DNA from: Linanthus parryae
Taxonomy: Eukaryota; Streptophyta; Magnoliopsida; Ericales; Polemoniaceae
Direction of reading: 5' to 3'
NCBI GenBank assembly: GCA_023055425.1
Contig: JALGPY010000004.1
Span: 115,051,504-115,115,503 of the forward strand
DNA length: 64,000 bases
This document shows, piece after piece, positions 45,830-57,322 of the stretch (position 1 is its first letter; each line of letters opens with the position of its first letter). Position numbers and translations under genes: made by a program. Under the pieces are notes generated by a model that was not told the origin of the DNA, did no database searches, and worked only from the letters and a program-made list of their open reading frames with translations.

Positions 45830-47136
45830 CTAGATTGACACCTCACTTTCTCCGCAAGCATGTTGGTGAATCTTTTCTAACAACAGTTGTCCCTCCTGCT
45901 CGGAGACGCATCTTATGAGTATTCCGCCAGGACCCTTGTAGTAAAGGGTGTTGTCATGTATGCAATACCCCTTTGTGAGTGCCCAGCTTTCACTGCTTGT
46001 GCCTTCTGCAATAGCTCGTAGGACTGCTTTTCTCCAGTCTGTGTCATCCATGTGTTCGTCGTTGCACGCATCTTCTGTCAATGCCGACGATGTTCGCACT
46101 TCGATAGAGATCCTTGCGGGACATTTGTCTGTAATGACCTTGGATCCCAAGGTGGCCAAAGCATCTGCATGCCTGTTGTCTGCTCGGGGCTTGTGCTCGT
46201 ACCTCACGTCGCAGAATTGCTGCACCAGCTTTTGTACTAGAGTCCGGTAGGACAAAAGGTTAATCTCCTTCAAACCGTACTCGCCCGAGGCTTGCTTGAC
46301 GATCAACTTGGAGTCTCCCATGACCGTCAGGTTGCTTACTTCCAAAGCTTTCGCCGCACGGAGTCCCGCGATGAGAGCCTATTATTCTGCCTCGTTGTTA
46401 GTGACTGCGAAATCGAGCTTTGCGGACATCTGTATGACCTCTCCATCCGGTTTGGTCAAGACTATCCCAATGCCTCCGCATTTCCTTGTTGACGACCCGT
46501 CGAAATGGAGCGTCCAATAGGGCACGTCAATTGCATAGATTTCAGGCCCTTCGAGCTCTTCTTCGATTACGGGCTCGTGGCTGTTGTCGGGGAACTGTGC
46601 CAACAGATCCGCTACCGCCTGCGACTTGATCGCTCGCGGTCGCACGCATGTGATATCGTATTGAGAGATGGTCATGTACCATTTCGCCAATCTTCCTCCA
46701 GGAGTAGTGTGAGTTAGCAGATATCGTATGGGATCGCTCTTGGTGACCACTACCACTTTGTGCGATGCAAAGTAGTGTTTCAACTTCTCTATCACGAAGA
46801 ACAAGGCAAGGCAATGACGTTCGATTTCTGTGTACCTTGATTCAGCAGGCTGCACAATGCGAGAGATGTAGTAGATAGGCCTCTCTTGGCCTTCGTACTC
46901 CTGAGCCAAGAGTGCTCCTATGGACCTCCTTGTTGACGTCAGATATAGCTGAAGCGGTGATCCCAGTTGAGGTGCGATCATTATTTTTGAAGACGTCAGC
47001 AGATCCTTTAGCTTTTCGAATGCAGCTTCGTGCTCCGGAGTCCAGCTGTATACGGCATCTTTCTTGAGAAGGGCACTAAAACAGCAGGTGATTTCGGCAA
47101 TCGCTGGGATGAATCTCCGCAGATATGATAGCTTTC
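45830..47136 (-). pseudogene. Tat RNase H pair (end of RT, RNase H, archaeal-type RNase H)
   Basis: From 47136 it continues the RT/RNase H connection (LRRFIPAIAE) and RNase H (YYISRIVQPAESRYTEIER). A second RNase H then follows, with LHFDGSSTRKCGGIGIV, NNEAE, VMGDSKLIVKQ and NRHADALATLGS. That second domain is the mark of the Tat lineage. Two adjacent stops (TAA TAG) at about 46380-46385 replace the expected YE after NNEAE. Confidence 0.87.
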
Positions 47137-48688
47137 TGATAACTCCGTTTTCGGAGTTATTTTATGCCTTTTATTTCTACGTTTTGCGTGCTTATAATGG
47201 AGAATTCGTCGTCTTTCGAGTAAATTGAGCTTAAATGTGATAATGTGAGTTCATATGCATTACTTGTTAAATCCGGGCGTTTCTTTAGATTTTTGAGCTT
47301 TTATTGTGATATGATCGCGGGTTGTGTTTTCGTGTTGTGATTCGCAGAAAAACAGGGCTTGGAGGATCGTGCGGAATATGGAAGCGAACTTCGGAAACAA
47401 GGAACTCAAAGACAAGTCAAAAGGAAGGAGAAAGTCAAAGGAAATCAAAGGAAAGTCAATGGAAGAAGGAAGGAAGAGAAAAGTCAAAGGAAGGAAGAGA
47501 AAGTCAAAGAAAATAGGGCTGGAGCAGAAGTCTTCGTGCGAAGACATTTGTCTTCGTGCGAAGACAAAACACTTAGCCAAAATTTGGCTCGACTGAATTC
47601 TCTTCCTATACATGGTTGCAGTATCTCTTTGAGAAGACCTTCGCACGAAGGGCAGAAGTCTTCGTACGAAGACTCTTCGTGCGAAGACAACTGTCTTCGT
47701 GCGAAGAGATCGCTGGAATGTGCAGATTTTTTTGGGGCTTTTTCGTAGTTTATCCAAACTTTGTAATATGATTATGGGAACGTATTTAAGCCTTTTAGGT
47801 CGACTTTTTCAGTAGTTTTTGACATTAGAGACATCTTTTGGAGATCAAGAAGCCTTTGGGAGAGCTTAGGAGCTTTGGATCATTCGTTTGGATTCTAAAC
47901 TCTCGTCTTTTCTTGATTTTTATGTTTAAACTCATTATTCTTGTCGTTGTGATTATGAATATGAGTAGCTAAGCACTTTTGCTGGGAATTCTCGTTTGGT
48001 GTAGCTAGGGTTTGATCTAAAGTTGATGTTTTGATGATTGTAATGCATGTTCTAGCTTAATCTCACGTGTTTATTCGCTATTATGGATTATTTACGTTCT
48101 TTATTATATTATCTTTGCGAGTAGCTAACGTAGAGATAAATTCAATTAGTTTTCACGCGGTAACTCCGTGAGAATTAGTCGGGAAATTGAATAGTCCACC
48201 TAGTCGTATCAATGTTTGGTAACTCGGCATCGTTAACTAGGATCGTTAAAGTAGAAACATGGTTTTAATGCATACTTGAAGCTAAATTAGACTTGGTAAC
48301 TCGGTTTGGTTTAGTTAAAGTATAGTGAACTTGCTTGGTAACTCGGTAAGTTTAACATCGCTTGATTAGTAGTGAATAACACGTGGTTGTTTTACAAATC
48401 AAAATATAAATTTAGATCAACCTAGTGAACCTAGAGAATTCCCGGTACTTTTCTCTTCTTTGATAAAAAACCCAAAATTCATTCTTTATTAATCGTGAAC
48501 TACTTCACTTGGTTAATTGAGAACTTTGCGTTTATTTTATTAGGATTAGATAAAAACACAACTTGCGACTTGCCCACATAAGGTTTAGAATAGTAATTAA
48601 TTTAAACAAAGTCCCTTGGGTTCGACAACCCGGATTTCCGGTTTATTACTACACACGACAGCTGTGCACTTGCAGTTGGAGCGTGTCA
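47137..48688 (+). repeat. Athila 5' LTR
   Basis: It begins TGATAACTCCG, has an inner short inverted repeat (AACTCCGTTTTCGGAGTT) at its edge, and ends GAGCGTGTCA. It holds a cluster of six palindromes of the type GTCTTCGTGCGAAGAC (47530-47708). A TATA-like GTATTTAAGCC is near 47780. Confidence 0.95.
47530..47708. repeat. Palindrome cluster in the LTR
   Basis: GTCTTCGTGCGAAGAC occurs at 47530-47545 and 47550-47565, and GTCTTCGTACGAAGAC at 47658-47673. CCTTCGCACGAAGG is at 47638-47651, and two near copies lie at 47673-47708. The same cluster is in the 3' LTR (60010-60188). A diverged cluster is inside the element at 55099-55277. Confidence 0.92.
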
Positions 48689-48694
48689 AGTTTT

Positions 48695-48712
48695 TGGCGC
48701 CGTTGCCGGGGA
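48695..48712 (+). other. Primer-binding site for tRNA-Asp
   Basis: TGGCGCCGTTGCCGGGGA lies six bases after the LTR. This is the tRNA-Asp complement used by Athila-type elements. Confidence 0.93.
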
Positions 48713-48825
48713 ACTCGGCTAAATTAGTTATAATTCCTAGCCTTAGGGATTTTAATTTATTGTTTATATCCGTTACTCACCTACGTTTTGCGTGTTTCGT
48801 GATTTCAGGTTGATTTACACGGTGC

Positions 48826-51800
48826 ATGACCCGTTCTCGAGACGAGCCTTTGTATCCAACGTTTGAAGACCCGGAATCCTTATTAAAAGCACAGCGTAGA
48901 GACAAGAGGAATTCAAGCTCAGTAGTTATGGATGAAGAGACGAGAGCTGAGTTTGAGAGAATCCGCAAAGGTATGCAAGATGCGGAAGCAGCTAGAGCTG
49001 CAGCTGTAGAGGAGGCTGCAAACAGAGTCGCGGAAGCTGAGGAGGTGAGAGCTCAAATGGCTGAGATGCAGGCAAGGATGGATCGATTGGCTCCCCCAAA
49101 TCCACAACCACGTCATGGTGTGGGGGCACAAGTGGCGAACATCGGTGGAAACAACAATGGGAATAATGGGGAAAATAACAGGCAGAACAATGCTGAGGTT
49201 GAAGAACGCCCTATGGTGGATTATTTCAGAACTACTCCAGCATGTTATCAGCCTACCATTGTCAGGCCTCAAATCAATGCCCAACACTTCGAGTTGCGCC
49301 AACATATGATCAATATGGTTCGTGATGAGTGCGCATTCAACGGAGCTCCAGGAGATGATCCCAATCACCATCTGCTGGTATTTGAGCAAATCACATCAAC
49401 CCTGCACGATCAACGAGTTCCAGATGAAACAGTTAAGCTATTACTATTTCCCTTCTCCTTATCTGGAAAAGCCAAGAAGTGGCTTATGGAGCTGCCAGCT
49501 GGTAGCATAGTGACATGGGCGGATTGTTGTCATGAGTTTCCGAGGAAGTATTTGCCACCATCCAGAGTCGCTCAGCAGATGGCTGAGATTGCAAAATTCA
49601 CTCAGGATGAAGACAGCTCGTTGGGAGATGCGTGGAGGAAGTTCAGTCAAATTCTCCGTAGATGTCCGAATCATGGAGAGCCATGGCACAAGCTCTTCCA
49701 TTATTTCTACACTGCATTAGACAAGGAGACAGCTGACCAGTTAGATATGCTAGCTGGAGGTAATTTTATGGGACTTGGAGCGCAGCGAGCTCAAGATCTG
49801 CTGAACAACGCGTCAAAGAGAGAGTCTACACGATCTGAAACGCGTAGGTACTCCAAACCGGGGGATACATCCTTAGTCAACAAGATTGAATCGATGGAAC
49901 AAAAGCTGGAATCCATGACCTCAGCCTTTCACGGTATGCATCCTCCAACACAGAAGCCCATGGGTGAATTACTAGCAGATGAAAGCCAGGGATATGATAA
50001 TAGTGTGGAAGATGTGAATTTTATGCGACAGCAGCAATGGCCTAACACCTATCATCCCAACAATCGTAATCATCCCAACTTCAGCTATGCCAATCCGAAC
50101 AGTGGATTATATGCACCCGGTCAGAGACCCAATGTTCCATATCAAGCGCAAAGGCAAGTTCCACAACAGCAGGCTCCACAAAAAGAAGAGCAAGAGACGA
50201 ATGCTCTATTGAGAAAGCTCCTAGCTAATCAAGACAGGATGGAGAGCACGATTGTCTCAATACAAGCCACAATGAAAAGCCACGAGACTCAGATTGGGCA
50301 GATCGCCAATCAAAATATCAAGCTTCCACCAGGCATGCTTCCAGCAAATACCATCACTCCTAATGAGCAGCTAAATGCCATCACAACTCGCAGTGGCATC
50401 ACTACTGAGGATCCCCCATATCCTAGCCACGCGCGAGCTGAGGCGACTAAGGCCACTGAGAAAGCTTTGGATGAAGAGATTCCCGTGCCTACCGTGAGTC
50501 CCCAATCAAAGGACACGGTGAGGAAGTCGGATGAGAAACAGAAGCCTAGGGAGGAATACAGTGTGCGAGTGCCATACCCGCAAAGATTGAAGAGCCAAGA
50601 GGATGCCAAGCATTTCAAGAAGTTTGTGGATATCTTCAGGAAACTGCACATTAATATACCTTTTGCAGAGGCAATTTCACAAATGCCTAAATATGCCAAA
50701 TTTCTCAAGGACCTCCTTTCTAATCGGAGGCGCATGGATGACTTTGAAACCGTAACTCTGAATGAGGAGTGTAGTGCAGTTGTGCAAAAGGCGCTACCAA
50801 AGAAGATGAAAGATCCGGGCGGTTTCATCATTCCTGTTACATTGGGAGACGCATTTCATGGGAGGGCATTATGTGACCTTGGTGCAAGTATTAATTTGAT
50901 GCCCACGTCGGTTTTTGAGCAACTTGGTGTGGGAGATCCTAAGCCTACCAGGATGTGCTTGCAGATGGCTGATCGCACAATAAAACGCCCCAGGGGTGTT
51001 TTAGAGGATGTATTAGTGAGAGTTGAAGGACTCATCTTCCCAGCGGATTTTGTGATCTTGGACATGGAAGCAGACGATGATGTTCCTCTTATTTTGGGTC
51101 GTCCATTCCTGGCCACTGGGAGAACTATCATTGATGTGGCCAATGGGGAGCTGACTATGCAGATCAACGATGAGAAGGTGGCCTTCAATGTATTTGAGGC
51201 TATGAAGTTTCCCGCATACGCGGTGAGCGAGCAATGCTTTGGGGTGGAGGCATACACGCTGGACGAGGAGGACGATACTTTGTTGGAGCAACTATATGAG
51301 GAGCTTGCTCTATTTGATTCCAGCGAGAAAGAGCAAGCTTTAGATGTTCATTGGCGCCCACCATTACCCCTCTTTAATGAGGGAAGCAGGAAGATTCTTA
51401 CTCCTTCTCTTATTACTGCTCCTGTTTTAGAATTAAAGCCTTTGCCTGTTCATTTGAAATATATATACTTGGGATCTAATGATACTTTACCTGTGATTGT
51501 ATCTGCATGTTTGGACAGGGAACAGGAGGAGGAGCTTCTCAAGGTACTACAGAAGAGGAAAGCAGCTATGGGATGGACCATAGCAGATATTAAGGGGATC
51601 AGCCCCACAGTTTGCCAGCATAAGATCAGGCTCATGGAAGACAAGAAGCCAGTAGTTCAATTTCAGCGCCGCCTCAACCCTCACATGAAGGAGGTGGTGA
51701 AGAAAGAGGTGCTTAAATGGTTGGAAGCAGGTATCATCTATCCGATTTCCGACAGCACGTGGACTAGCCCGGTACAATGTGTCCCCAAGAAGGGAGGTAT

Positions 51801-54321
51801 AACTGTGGTGGAAGGGGAAAAAGGTGATCAAATTGCCACCCGTACCGTTACTGGGTGGAGAGTTTGCATGGACTACCGCAAACTCAATGATGCTACTTTG
51901 AAGGATCATTTTCCCCTCCCATTTGTGGACCAGATGCTTGATAGGCTAGCTCACCATTCACACTACTGCTTTTTGGATGGATATTCTGGGTATAATCAGA
52001 TAGCGATTGAGCCAGCTGACCAGGAGAAGACGACATTTACTTGTCCATATGGGACTTTTGCATTCAGACGCATGCCCTTTGGGCTATGCAATGCCCCAGC
52101 TACGTTTCAGAGGTGTATGATGTCTATCTTCTCAGACATGATGGAGCAAAATTTTGAAGTCTTCATGGATGATTTTTCGCTTTATGGTGATGGGTTCGAA
52201 GACTGTCTCCAGCAGCTAGCTCGGGTACTGGACAGATGTATTGACACCAACCTAGTGCTCAACTGGGAGAAGTGCCATTTCATGGTGACCGAGGGAATAG
52301 TATTGGGGCACAAGATCTCCAGTAAAGGTTTAGAGGTAGACCGGGCGAAGATTGAGGTGATTGAGAAGCTTCCTTACCCTACGTCTGTCAAAGGGGTACG
52401 GAGTTTCTTGGGACATGCAGGTTTCTATCGGCGCTTCATTAAGGACTTTTCGAAAATCACAAAGCCGTTATCTGGTTTGCTTGTGAAAGATGCCGTGTTT
52501 GATTTCAATGAAGACTGCAAGACAGCTTTTGATTTGCTCAAGAAAAAGCTGATTAGTTCTCCCATTATAGCCACCCCAGACTGGACCTTACCGTTCGAAC
52601 TTATGTGTGATGCCAGCGATTACGCGGTGGGAGCAGTGCTGGGACAGCGGAAAGACAAGGTAGCTCATGTAATTTACTATGCTAGTCGTACTCTTAATAC
52701 TGCGCAGGTTAATTATGCCACCACGGAGAAAGAGATGTTAGCTATTATCTTCGCATTGGACAAGTTTCGTCCATACCTTGTGGGTTCTCAGGTGACTATT
52801 TTCACGGACCATGCAGCCCTCAAATATCTTCTTACAAAGAAGGATGCGAAGCCTAGATTGATCCGATGGGTGTTGTTAATGCAAGAGTTTGACATAGTGA
52901 TAAAGGACAAAAAGGGTGTAGAGAACGTTGTTGCAGACCATTTGTCACGACTGGATAACGAAAAACAAGAAGATGTGCCAATTAGAGAAGATTTTCCAGA
53001 TGAACAACTTATGGTAGTGGTAGCAGCTGTGCCTTGGTTTGCGGATTTGGCAAATTTCAAGGCGCTCAAAATTGTCCCGAAAGATATGTCTTTTCATCAG
53101 AAAAAGAAATTTTTCGCAGATGCACGACACTATTTCTGGGATGACCCCTATTTGTTTAGGTTGGGAGCTGACAATGTGTTGAGAAGATGCGTAGCTGAGC
53201 CAGACACTTTGGACATTCTTAGACACTGCCACGAATTGAATTGCGGAGGACATTTTGGCAAAGCGCGTACTGTGGCAAAGGTATTGCAAAGTGGATTTTA
53301 CAGGCCTACTTTACATAAAGATGCTCATCTGTTTGTACAGCAATGTGATCGATGTCAGAGAACCGGCAATATCTCCAATCGAAACGAGATGCCTCAAAAT
53401 TTCGTGTTGGAAGTAGAGCCCTTTGATGTCTGGGGCATTGATTTCATGGGACCATTCCCGTCTTCACTTGGCAATCTTTATATACTGTTAGCTGTGGATT
53501 ATGTGACCAAGTGGGTGGAGGCAATGGCTTGCCCCAAAAACGATGGAACTACTGTAGAGAGATTCGTGCGTAAGAGCATTTTTACACGGTTTGGAACTCC
53601 CAGAGCCATAATCAGTGATGAAGGATCGCATTTCGTAAATAAATTCTTTGCCAATGTCTTGAGCAAATATGGAGTAAAGACGCATAAGATATCACTGGCT
53701 TATCATCCGCAGTTGAATGGGCAAGCAGAAGTTTCTAACCGAGAGATAAAAGGGATTCTGGAGAAGACAGTCAACCCGGGACGCAAGGATTGGTCTCTGC
53801 ATTTAGATGATAGCTTATGGGCGTATAGGACTGCTTACAAGACTCCTTTAGGCATGTCTCCCTACCAGCTAGTATTTGGGAAGTCATGTCATCTTCCGGT
53901 GGAACTTGAGCACAAGGCATTCTGGGCCTTGAAGAAGATCAATTTGGACGCTAAGCTCTCAGGTGAGCTACGAAAACAAGCACTACTCGAACTTGAAGAA
54001 TTTCGATTGATGGCGTATGAAAGTGCGAGAATCTATAAGGAGAGGACAAAACTGTGGCACGACAGGCACATCATCCCGAGAGACTTCAAGGTAGGACAGA
54101 AAGTATTGATCTTCAATGCCAGACTAAAGCTGTTTCCAGGGAAATTGAAATCTAGGTGGAGTGGTCCCTACACGATTACAGCAGTTTATCCATGGGGATC
54201 TCTTGAAGTAGAGGATGCAAATGGGAACAGGTTTAAGGTGAATGGCCAGAGAGCGAAACCATACGTGGACGGGAATTTCATTGGAGTTATTGAATGGCTT
54301 CATGCAACTCCCGCAACTTGA
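48826..54321 (+). CDS. Athila gag-pol polyprotein (1,831 residues)
   Basis: A single open frame runs from the ATG at 48826 to TGA at 54319-54321. The gag capsid domain is at about residues 170-310 ([18 protein letters not shown]); no CCHC knuckle is visible. The protease motif [11 protein letters not shown] is near residue 685. The RT is at about 940-1180, with [15 protein letters not shown] and the active-site MDDFSLYG near 1113. RNase H has [14 protein letters not shown] near 1260 and [10 protein letters not shown] near 1327. The integrase has an HHCC start near 1467-1512 and core blocks [19 protein letters not shown] and [16 protein letters not shown] near 1535-1645. All catalytic motifs are present. 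The polyprotein would be cut by its own protease, by family knowledge. Confidence 0.95.
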   Translation: MTRSRDEPLYPTFEDPESLLKAQRRDKRNSSSVVMDEETRAEFERIRKGMQDAEAARAAAVEEAANRVAEAEEVRAQMAEMQARMDRLAPPNPQPRHGVGAQVANIGGNNNGNNGENNRQNNAEVEERPMVDYFRTTPACYQPTIVRPQINAQHFELRQHMINMVRDECAFNGAPGDDPNHHLLVFEQITSTLHDQRVPDETVKLLLFPFSLSGKAKKWLMELPAGSIVTWADCCHEFPRKYLPPSRVAQQMAEIAKFTQDEDSSLGDAWRKFSQILRRCPNHGEPWHKLFHYFYTALDKETADQLDMLAGGNFMGLGAQRAQDLLNNASKRESTRSETRRYSKPGDTSLVNKIESMEQKLESMTSAFHGMHPPTQKPMGELLADESQGYDNSVEDVNFMRQQQWPNTYHPNNRNHPNFSYANPNSGLYAPGQRPNVPYQAQRQVPQQQAPQKEEQETNALLRKLLANQDRMESTIVSIQATMKSHETQIGQIANQNIKLPPGMLPANTITPNEQLNAITTRSGITTEDPPYPSHARAEATKATEKALDEEIPVPTVSPQSKDTVRKSDEKQKPREEYSVRVPYPQRLKSQEDAKHFKKFVDIFRKLHINIPFAEAISQMPKYAKFLKDLLSNRRRMDDFETVTLNEECSAVVQKALPKKMKDPGGFIIPVTLGDAFHGRALCDLGASINLMPTSVFEQLGVGDPKPTRMCLQMADRTIKRPRGVLEDVLVRVEGLIFPADFVILDMEADDDVPLILGRPFLATGRTIIDVANGELTMQINDEKVAFNVFEAMKFPAYAVSEQCFGVEAYTLDEEDDTLLEQLYEELALFDSSEKEQALDVHWRPPLPLFNEGSRKILTPSLITAPVLELKPLPVHLKYIYLGSNDTLPVIVSACLDREQEEELLKVLQKRKAAMGWTIADIKGISPTVCQHKIRLMEDKKPVVQFQRRLNPHMKEVVKKEVLKWLEAGIIYPISDSTWTSPVQCVPKKGGITVVEGEKGDQIATRTVTGWRVCMDYRKLNDATLKDHFPLPFVDQMLDRLAHHSHYCFLDGYSGYNQIAIEPADQEKTTFTCPYGTFAFRRMPFGLCNAPATFQRCMMSIFSDMMEQNFEVFMDDFSLYGDGFEDCLQQLARVLDRCIDTNLVLNWEKCHFMVTEGIVLGHKISSKGLEVDRAKIEVIEKLPYPTSVKGVRSFLGHAGFYRRFIKDFSKITKPLSGLLVKDAVFDFNEDCKTAFDLLKKKLISSPIIATPDWTLPFELMCDASDYAVGAVLGQRKDKVAHVIYYASRTLNTAQVNYATTEKEMLAIIFALDKFRPYLVGSQVTIFTDHAALKYLLTKKDAKPRLIRWVLLMQEFDIVIKDKKGVENVVADHLSRLDNEKQEDVPIREDFPDEQLMVVVAAVPWFADLANFKALKIVPKDMSFHQKKKFFADARHYFWDDPYLFRLGADNVLRRCVAEPDTLDILRHCHELNCGGHFGKARTVAKVLQSGFYRPTLHKDAHLFVQQCDRCQRTGNISNRNEMPQNFVLEVEPFDVWGIDFMGPFPSSLGNLYILLAVDYVTKWVEAMACPKNDGTTVERFVRKSIFTRFGTPRAIISDEGSHFVNKFFANVLSKYGVKTHKISLAYHPQLNGQAEVSNREIKGILEKTVNPGRKDWSLHLDDSLWAYRTAYKTPLGMSPYQLVFGKSCHLPVELEHKAFWALKKINLDAKLSGELRKQALLELEEFRLMAYESARIYKERTKLWHDRHIIPRDFKVGQKVLIFNARLKLFPGKLKSRWSGPYTITAVYPWGSLEVEDANGNRFKVNGQRAKPYVDGNFIGVIEWLHATPAT

Positions 54322-54374
54322 GAAATCTCTGAGGTAACTGGGTCGGGCCGTCGACCTTAAATTACAAAGCGCTT

Positions 54375-54392
54375 GTTGGGAGGCAACCCAAC
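54375..54392 (+). other. Hairpin after pol
   Basis: GTTGGG-AGGCAA-CCCAAC forms a six-pair stem and six-base loop 54 bases after the pol stop. A similar GGGAGGCAACCC element follows pol in many plant gypsy elements. The role is not known to me. Confidence 0.6.
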
Positions 54393-56014
54393 CTATTTAT
54401 TGCTTTAGGATAGGTTTTAATACTGTTTTGTAATTTTTATTCGGTTTGATTTTATTGAGAGGTGCGAGAGAGTGGATTTAATATTTCCAATGAGTATGTG
54501 CAGGAATACGAGGTGAAAGGCCTATTTCGGATCCCCCTTCTTGATGCGCGCGTGCGAAACAGAGTACAAAGTCAAGATTTGCAGCCCAAATCGCGTATCG
54601 GGATCCGAAGTGAAGGAATTGAGGATAGACGCCATTTCTTGCACCTATTCAACACACGCACCTGGGGAAGATCATGTTCCCGGACTCCCCGTCTTGATTT
54701 GCGCAAGAATTTAATTAGTGAACGGAGAAAGCTAGCACGCCGGCACGGATTACGAGGTGAAATTTTGAAGGACACACTGAAATAAGGATTGAATAATGCC
54801 AACGTGTGGGGGTGGTCGAGAGCTTTCTGTAGACAGGTGGATCGCGCAAATCGGAGTCCGGATGAAGAAGTTACGCCAAAAAGGATGCTTTAGCGAGTAA
54901 AACGAGACCAAAAGCATCCGGAAATGCAAAACGTGCCTTGGAACGCGTGAAATTGACAAATGAAATATTCCCCGGATTTTGGGAGTGTTTTAAGGTAAAA
55001 AGGGAGTCTCGAGGTCGAGGAGATCCTTCGGAAAGCAAAGGCACGATCGGATACGCGAAAATTTGACGAAAAGGATGTTTTTGGCAAGCTCCAGCATTGT
55101 CTTCGTATGAAGACAATTGTCTTCGTAGGAAGACTTTATACTTAGAAAATTTTCGAAGTCTGAAGATTGTCTTCCTATAACCACTTGCAGTATCTATTTG
55201 AGAAGATCTTCGTGCGAAGACAAAAAGTCTTCGTACGAAGACTCTTCGCACAAAAACTTTTGTCTTCGCACGAAGACATCGGGCGAAAAAACTTCTCAGC
55301 CCACGCACAGAGAGCAGAGAGGAGCTAGTTACTAAGGGTTGTTTTGGACTTTTTGCACGAGCTTGAAGCTTCATCAGCTGGGCATCGATCCTCATTCCTC
55401 ATTCTTCATCTTCATCCGTTCTTCACTCCTCCATAGCCGGGACCACAACCAAATCACCCCCTCCCTTGTTTGTTCACCAAATTCAACAAATCACCTAGGG
55501 TTTTGCTCGCAATTCAGAGGAGAGCAAGATTTGAGAGGTGGTTTTGAGTGAGTTTGAGAGACAAGAGAGAAAGCAGAGGAAGAAGAAACTAGGGTTTGAA
55601 GCAAGAATTGAGAAATTGGACGAATTAGAGCTTGATTCAACTTTCGGTCGAGAAGGCAACGCTAACGGGGACTACACAAGGAGTACGGAGCATCAATCAA
55701 TTCGAAGTTTCGACAAATTCTTCCGGCAACATCAAAATCAGCCCGGGTTGTCAAATTTTGAAATTTTTGCGTCCGTAAGACTTGCTCCGGACGCGTAGGT
55801 ACAATCTAAACTTTGTATTTCCATATTCGAGTCCTAGGCACAAAATTGAGTAAAAGCCCAATTATATTTTGTTGCGCTTAGTAGCGTATTTGGGGGCGAT
55901 TGCGTAAAGTCCTAGGAATTATTTGCTTACGTGCCTACGTGTTTCATTCAAGTACACACTTCTTGACACGTGCACAATAGTTGAATTTCTTGTTTTACTT
56001 GCAATTGTATCTAA
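54393..56014. other. Athila inter-ORF region with LTR-like segment
   Basis: No ORF is supported. The stretch at about 55080-55285 is a diverged copy of the LTR part at 47520-47710: the palindromes, ACTTAG, TTGCAGTATCT-TTTGAGAAGA and TCTTCGTACGAAGACTCTTCG are in the same order. One of the four GTGTGGGGGT motifs is at 54804-54813. A 5'-leader-like stretch with CT-rich text precedes the third ORF. Confidence 0.65.
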
Positions 56015-57322
56015 ATGGCGGGTGGAAAGAAACGGAAGACGGGAGAGGGTTCTTCGCAAGAAGCATCGGGGTCGGGCGATCCTCAATTAGAGATACCGCC
56101 CATTCCCCAATATGCTATTTTGAATGCCCCTTTTCCGGCTAAACCGGGCATTGTAGGCCGACGAAAGGCTAAGGCTAATTTGAAAGAGAGTAGTATTGGG
56201 CCCGGATACTATGATAGTTTCCGTTTCGTCACTTACGAGGCCCATCTTGACTCTCGAAAAGATACTTACTTGACCAAGAACGGGCAGCCCGAAAAGGCAT
56301 TTCCATTGCACGAGGACATGCCTCAAGCAATCAAGGAAATTTTTGAGCGCGAGAAGCTTACCAATTGGTTTAAGCTAGTAGGGCAGTCTAGTTCGCATAT
56401 TGCGCGAGAGTTTTGTTTCAATTTGCGTTATGCAAAAGATGGTGAGAGCCAAGACCCTCGTCTTGTTTACTGTCGGAACGAGTGGATAGTCTTCACGCCA
56501 GAGACTATCGCTTTAGCCATGGGTTTCCCCGCATTGAAAGAGGGTTGTGGGTACGAGACGGTTCTTCGTAGTGAGAATCTTTGGTCTCGTTTAAATGCTT
56601 TTTGTTTTGCGAAAGGGGTTGATCCATGGGACAGGAAAGGGGAGGTGATTCATTGGAAGGCCGAAAAGAAGTTTTATAGGCCGGAGGCAAGGTGGTGCTG
56701 TGAGTTGTTAGAGAACTGGGTTTTGGGAATCACACGAAACCCTAGTTACACTTTCCGCCTATCTGTCTGGGCTCTCTGTCTTTACACCGGGGTTAGAATC
56801 AACATCCCTAAACTGATTTGGGAGAATTGTCTTGAGAGGGTGTCGAGGACTAACAAGTTGGGTCCCGGTCATACTTGCTTGCTTACTCACCTAGCCAAAA
56901 CTGCCGAAGTAGTCATTGGGAGAGACATGGATTTGAAACCGTTTAGTGCTAGGAAGTGGCATAGGTTTGATGAGACAGCAAGGAAGAAGGGCAAGGGTAG
57001 GAGGATGAACACCTCTAGGTTTGACAACCAGGTTGCCTACGACCACCTGAGAGAGGAGATGGCCCGGGATAGACTCGAGAGAAGACGCCAGTTTGCCCAC
57101 ACTCGGGACAATCACGCGAAGCTGGGTGGATTAATCCAGATGGTGGGCCAGTGGGTTATACAGTCGAGTGGTCAGGCGGCGAGGGAGTTTGTTCCACCGG
57201 TCCCGACGGCGGATCCGTGGTTCCAGGAGGATGAATTTGAGTATCCGGTTCCGCCGAGTGAGGATGAGGAAGAAGAAGATGATGAGGAAGAAGATGAAGA
57301 GGAGGAAGAAGATGACGAGTAG
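56015..57322 (+). CDS. Athila third ORF (435 residues, acidic tail)
   Basis: The frame is open from the ATG at 56015. A basic start (MAGGKKRKTGE) leads to a central domain with WFKLVGQSSSHIAREFCFNL, YCRNEWIVFTPETIALAMGF and EARWCCELLENWVLGI. This resembles the plant-transposon-protein domain (Transposase_32-like) found in Athila-type ORFs. The last 30 or so residues are nearly all Glu and Asp. No signal peptide or membrane segment is visible, so the position where some Athila relatives carry an envelope-like gene holds a soluble-looking, possibly nuclear, protein here. Function is unknown. Confidence 0.75.
   Translation: MAGGKKRKTGEGSSQEASGSGDPQLEIPPIPQYAILNAPFPAKPGIVGRRKAKANLKESSIGPGYYDSFRFVTYEAHLDSRKDTYLTKNGQPEKAFPLHEDMPQAIKEIFEREKLTNWFKLVGQSSSHIAREFCFNLRYAKDGESQDPRLVYCRNEWIVFTPETIALAMGFPALKEGCGYETVLRSENLWSRLNAFCFAKGVDPWDRKGEVIHWKAEKKFYRPEARWCCELLENWVLGITRNPSYTFRLSVWALCLYTGVRINIPKLIWENCLERVSRTNKLGPGHTCLLTHLAKTAEVVIGRDMDLKPFSARKWHRFDETARKKGKGRRMNTSRFDNQVAYDHLREEMARDRLERRRQFAHTRDNHAKLGGLIQMVGQWVIQSSGQAAREFVPPVPTADPWFQEDEFEYPVPPSEDEEEEDDEEEDEEEEEDDE

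Noticed and set aside
47359..47748. Several 60-165 codon frames in the Athila LTR on both strands (and again at 59740-60237)
   Set aside because: They are produced by the palindrome cluster and A/G-rich text and repeat identically in both LTRs. There is no family match and they lie in LTR sequence.
48919..49389. Minus-strand frames inside the Athila gag-pol
   Set aside because: They are shadows of the strong plus-strand polyprotein with no domain signature.
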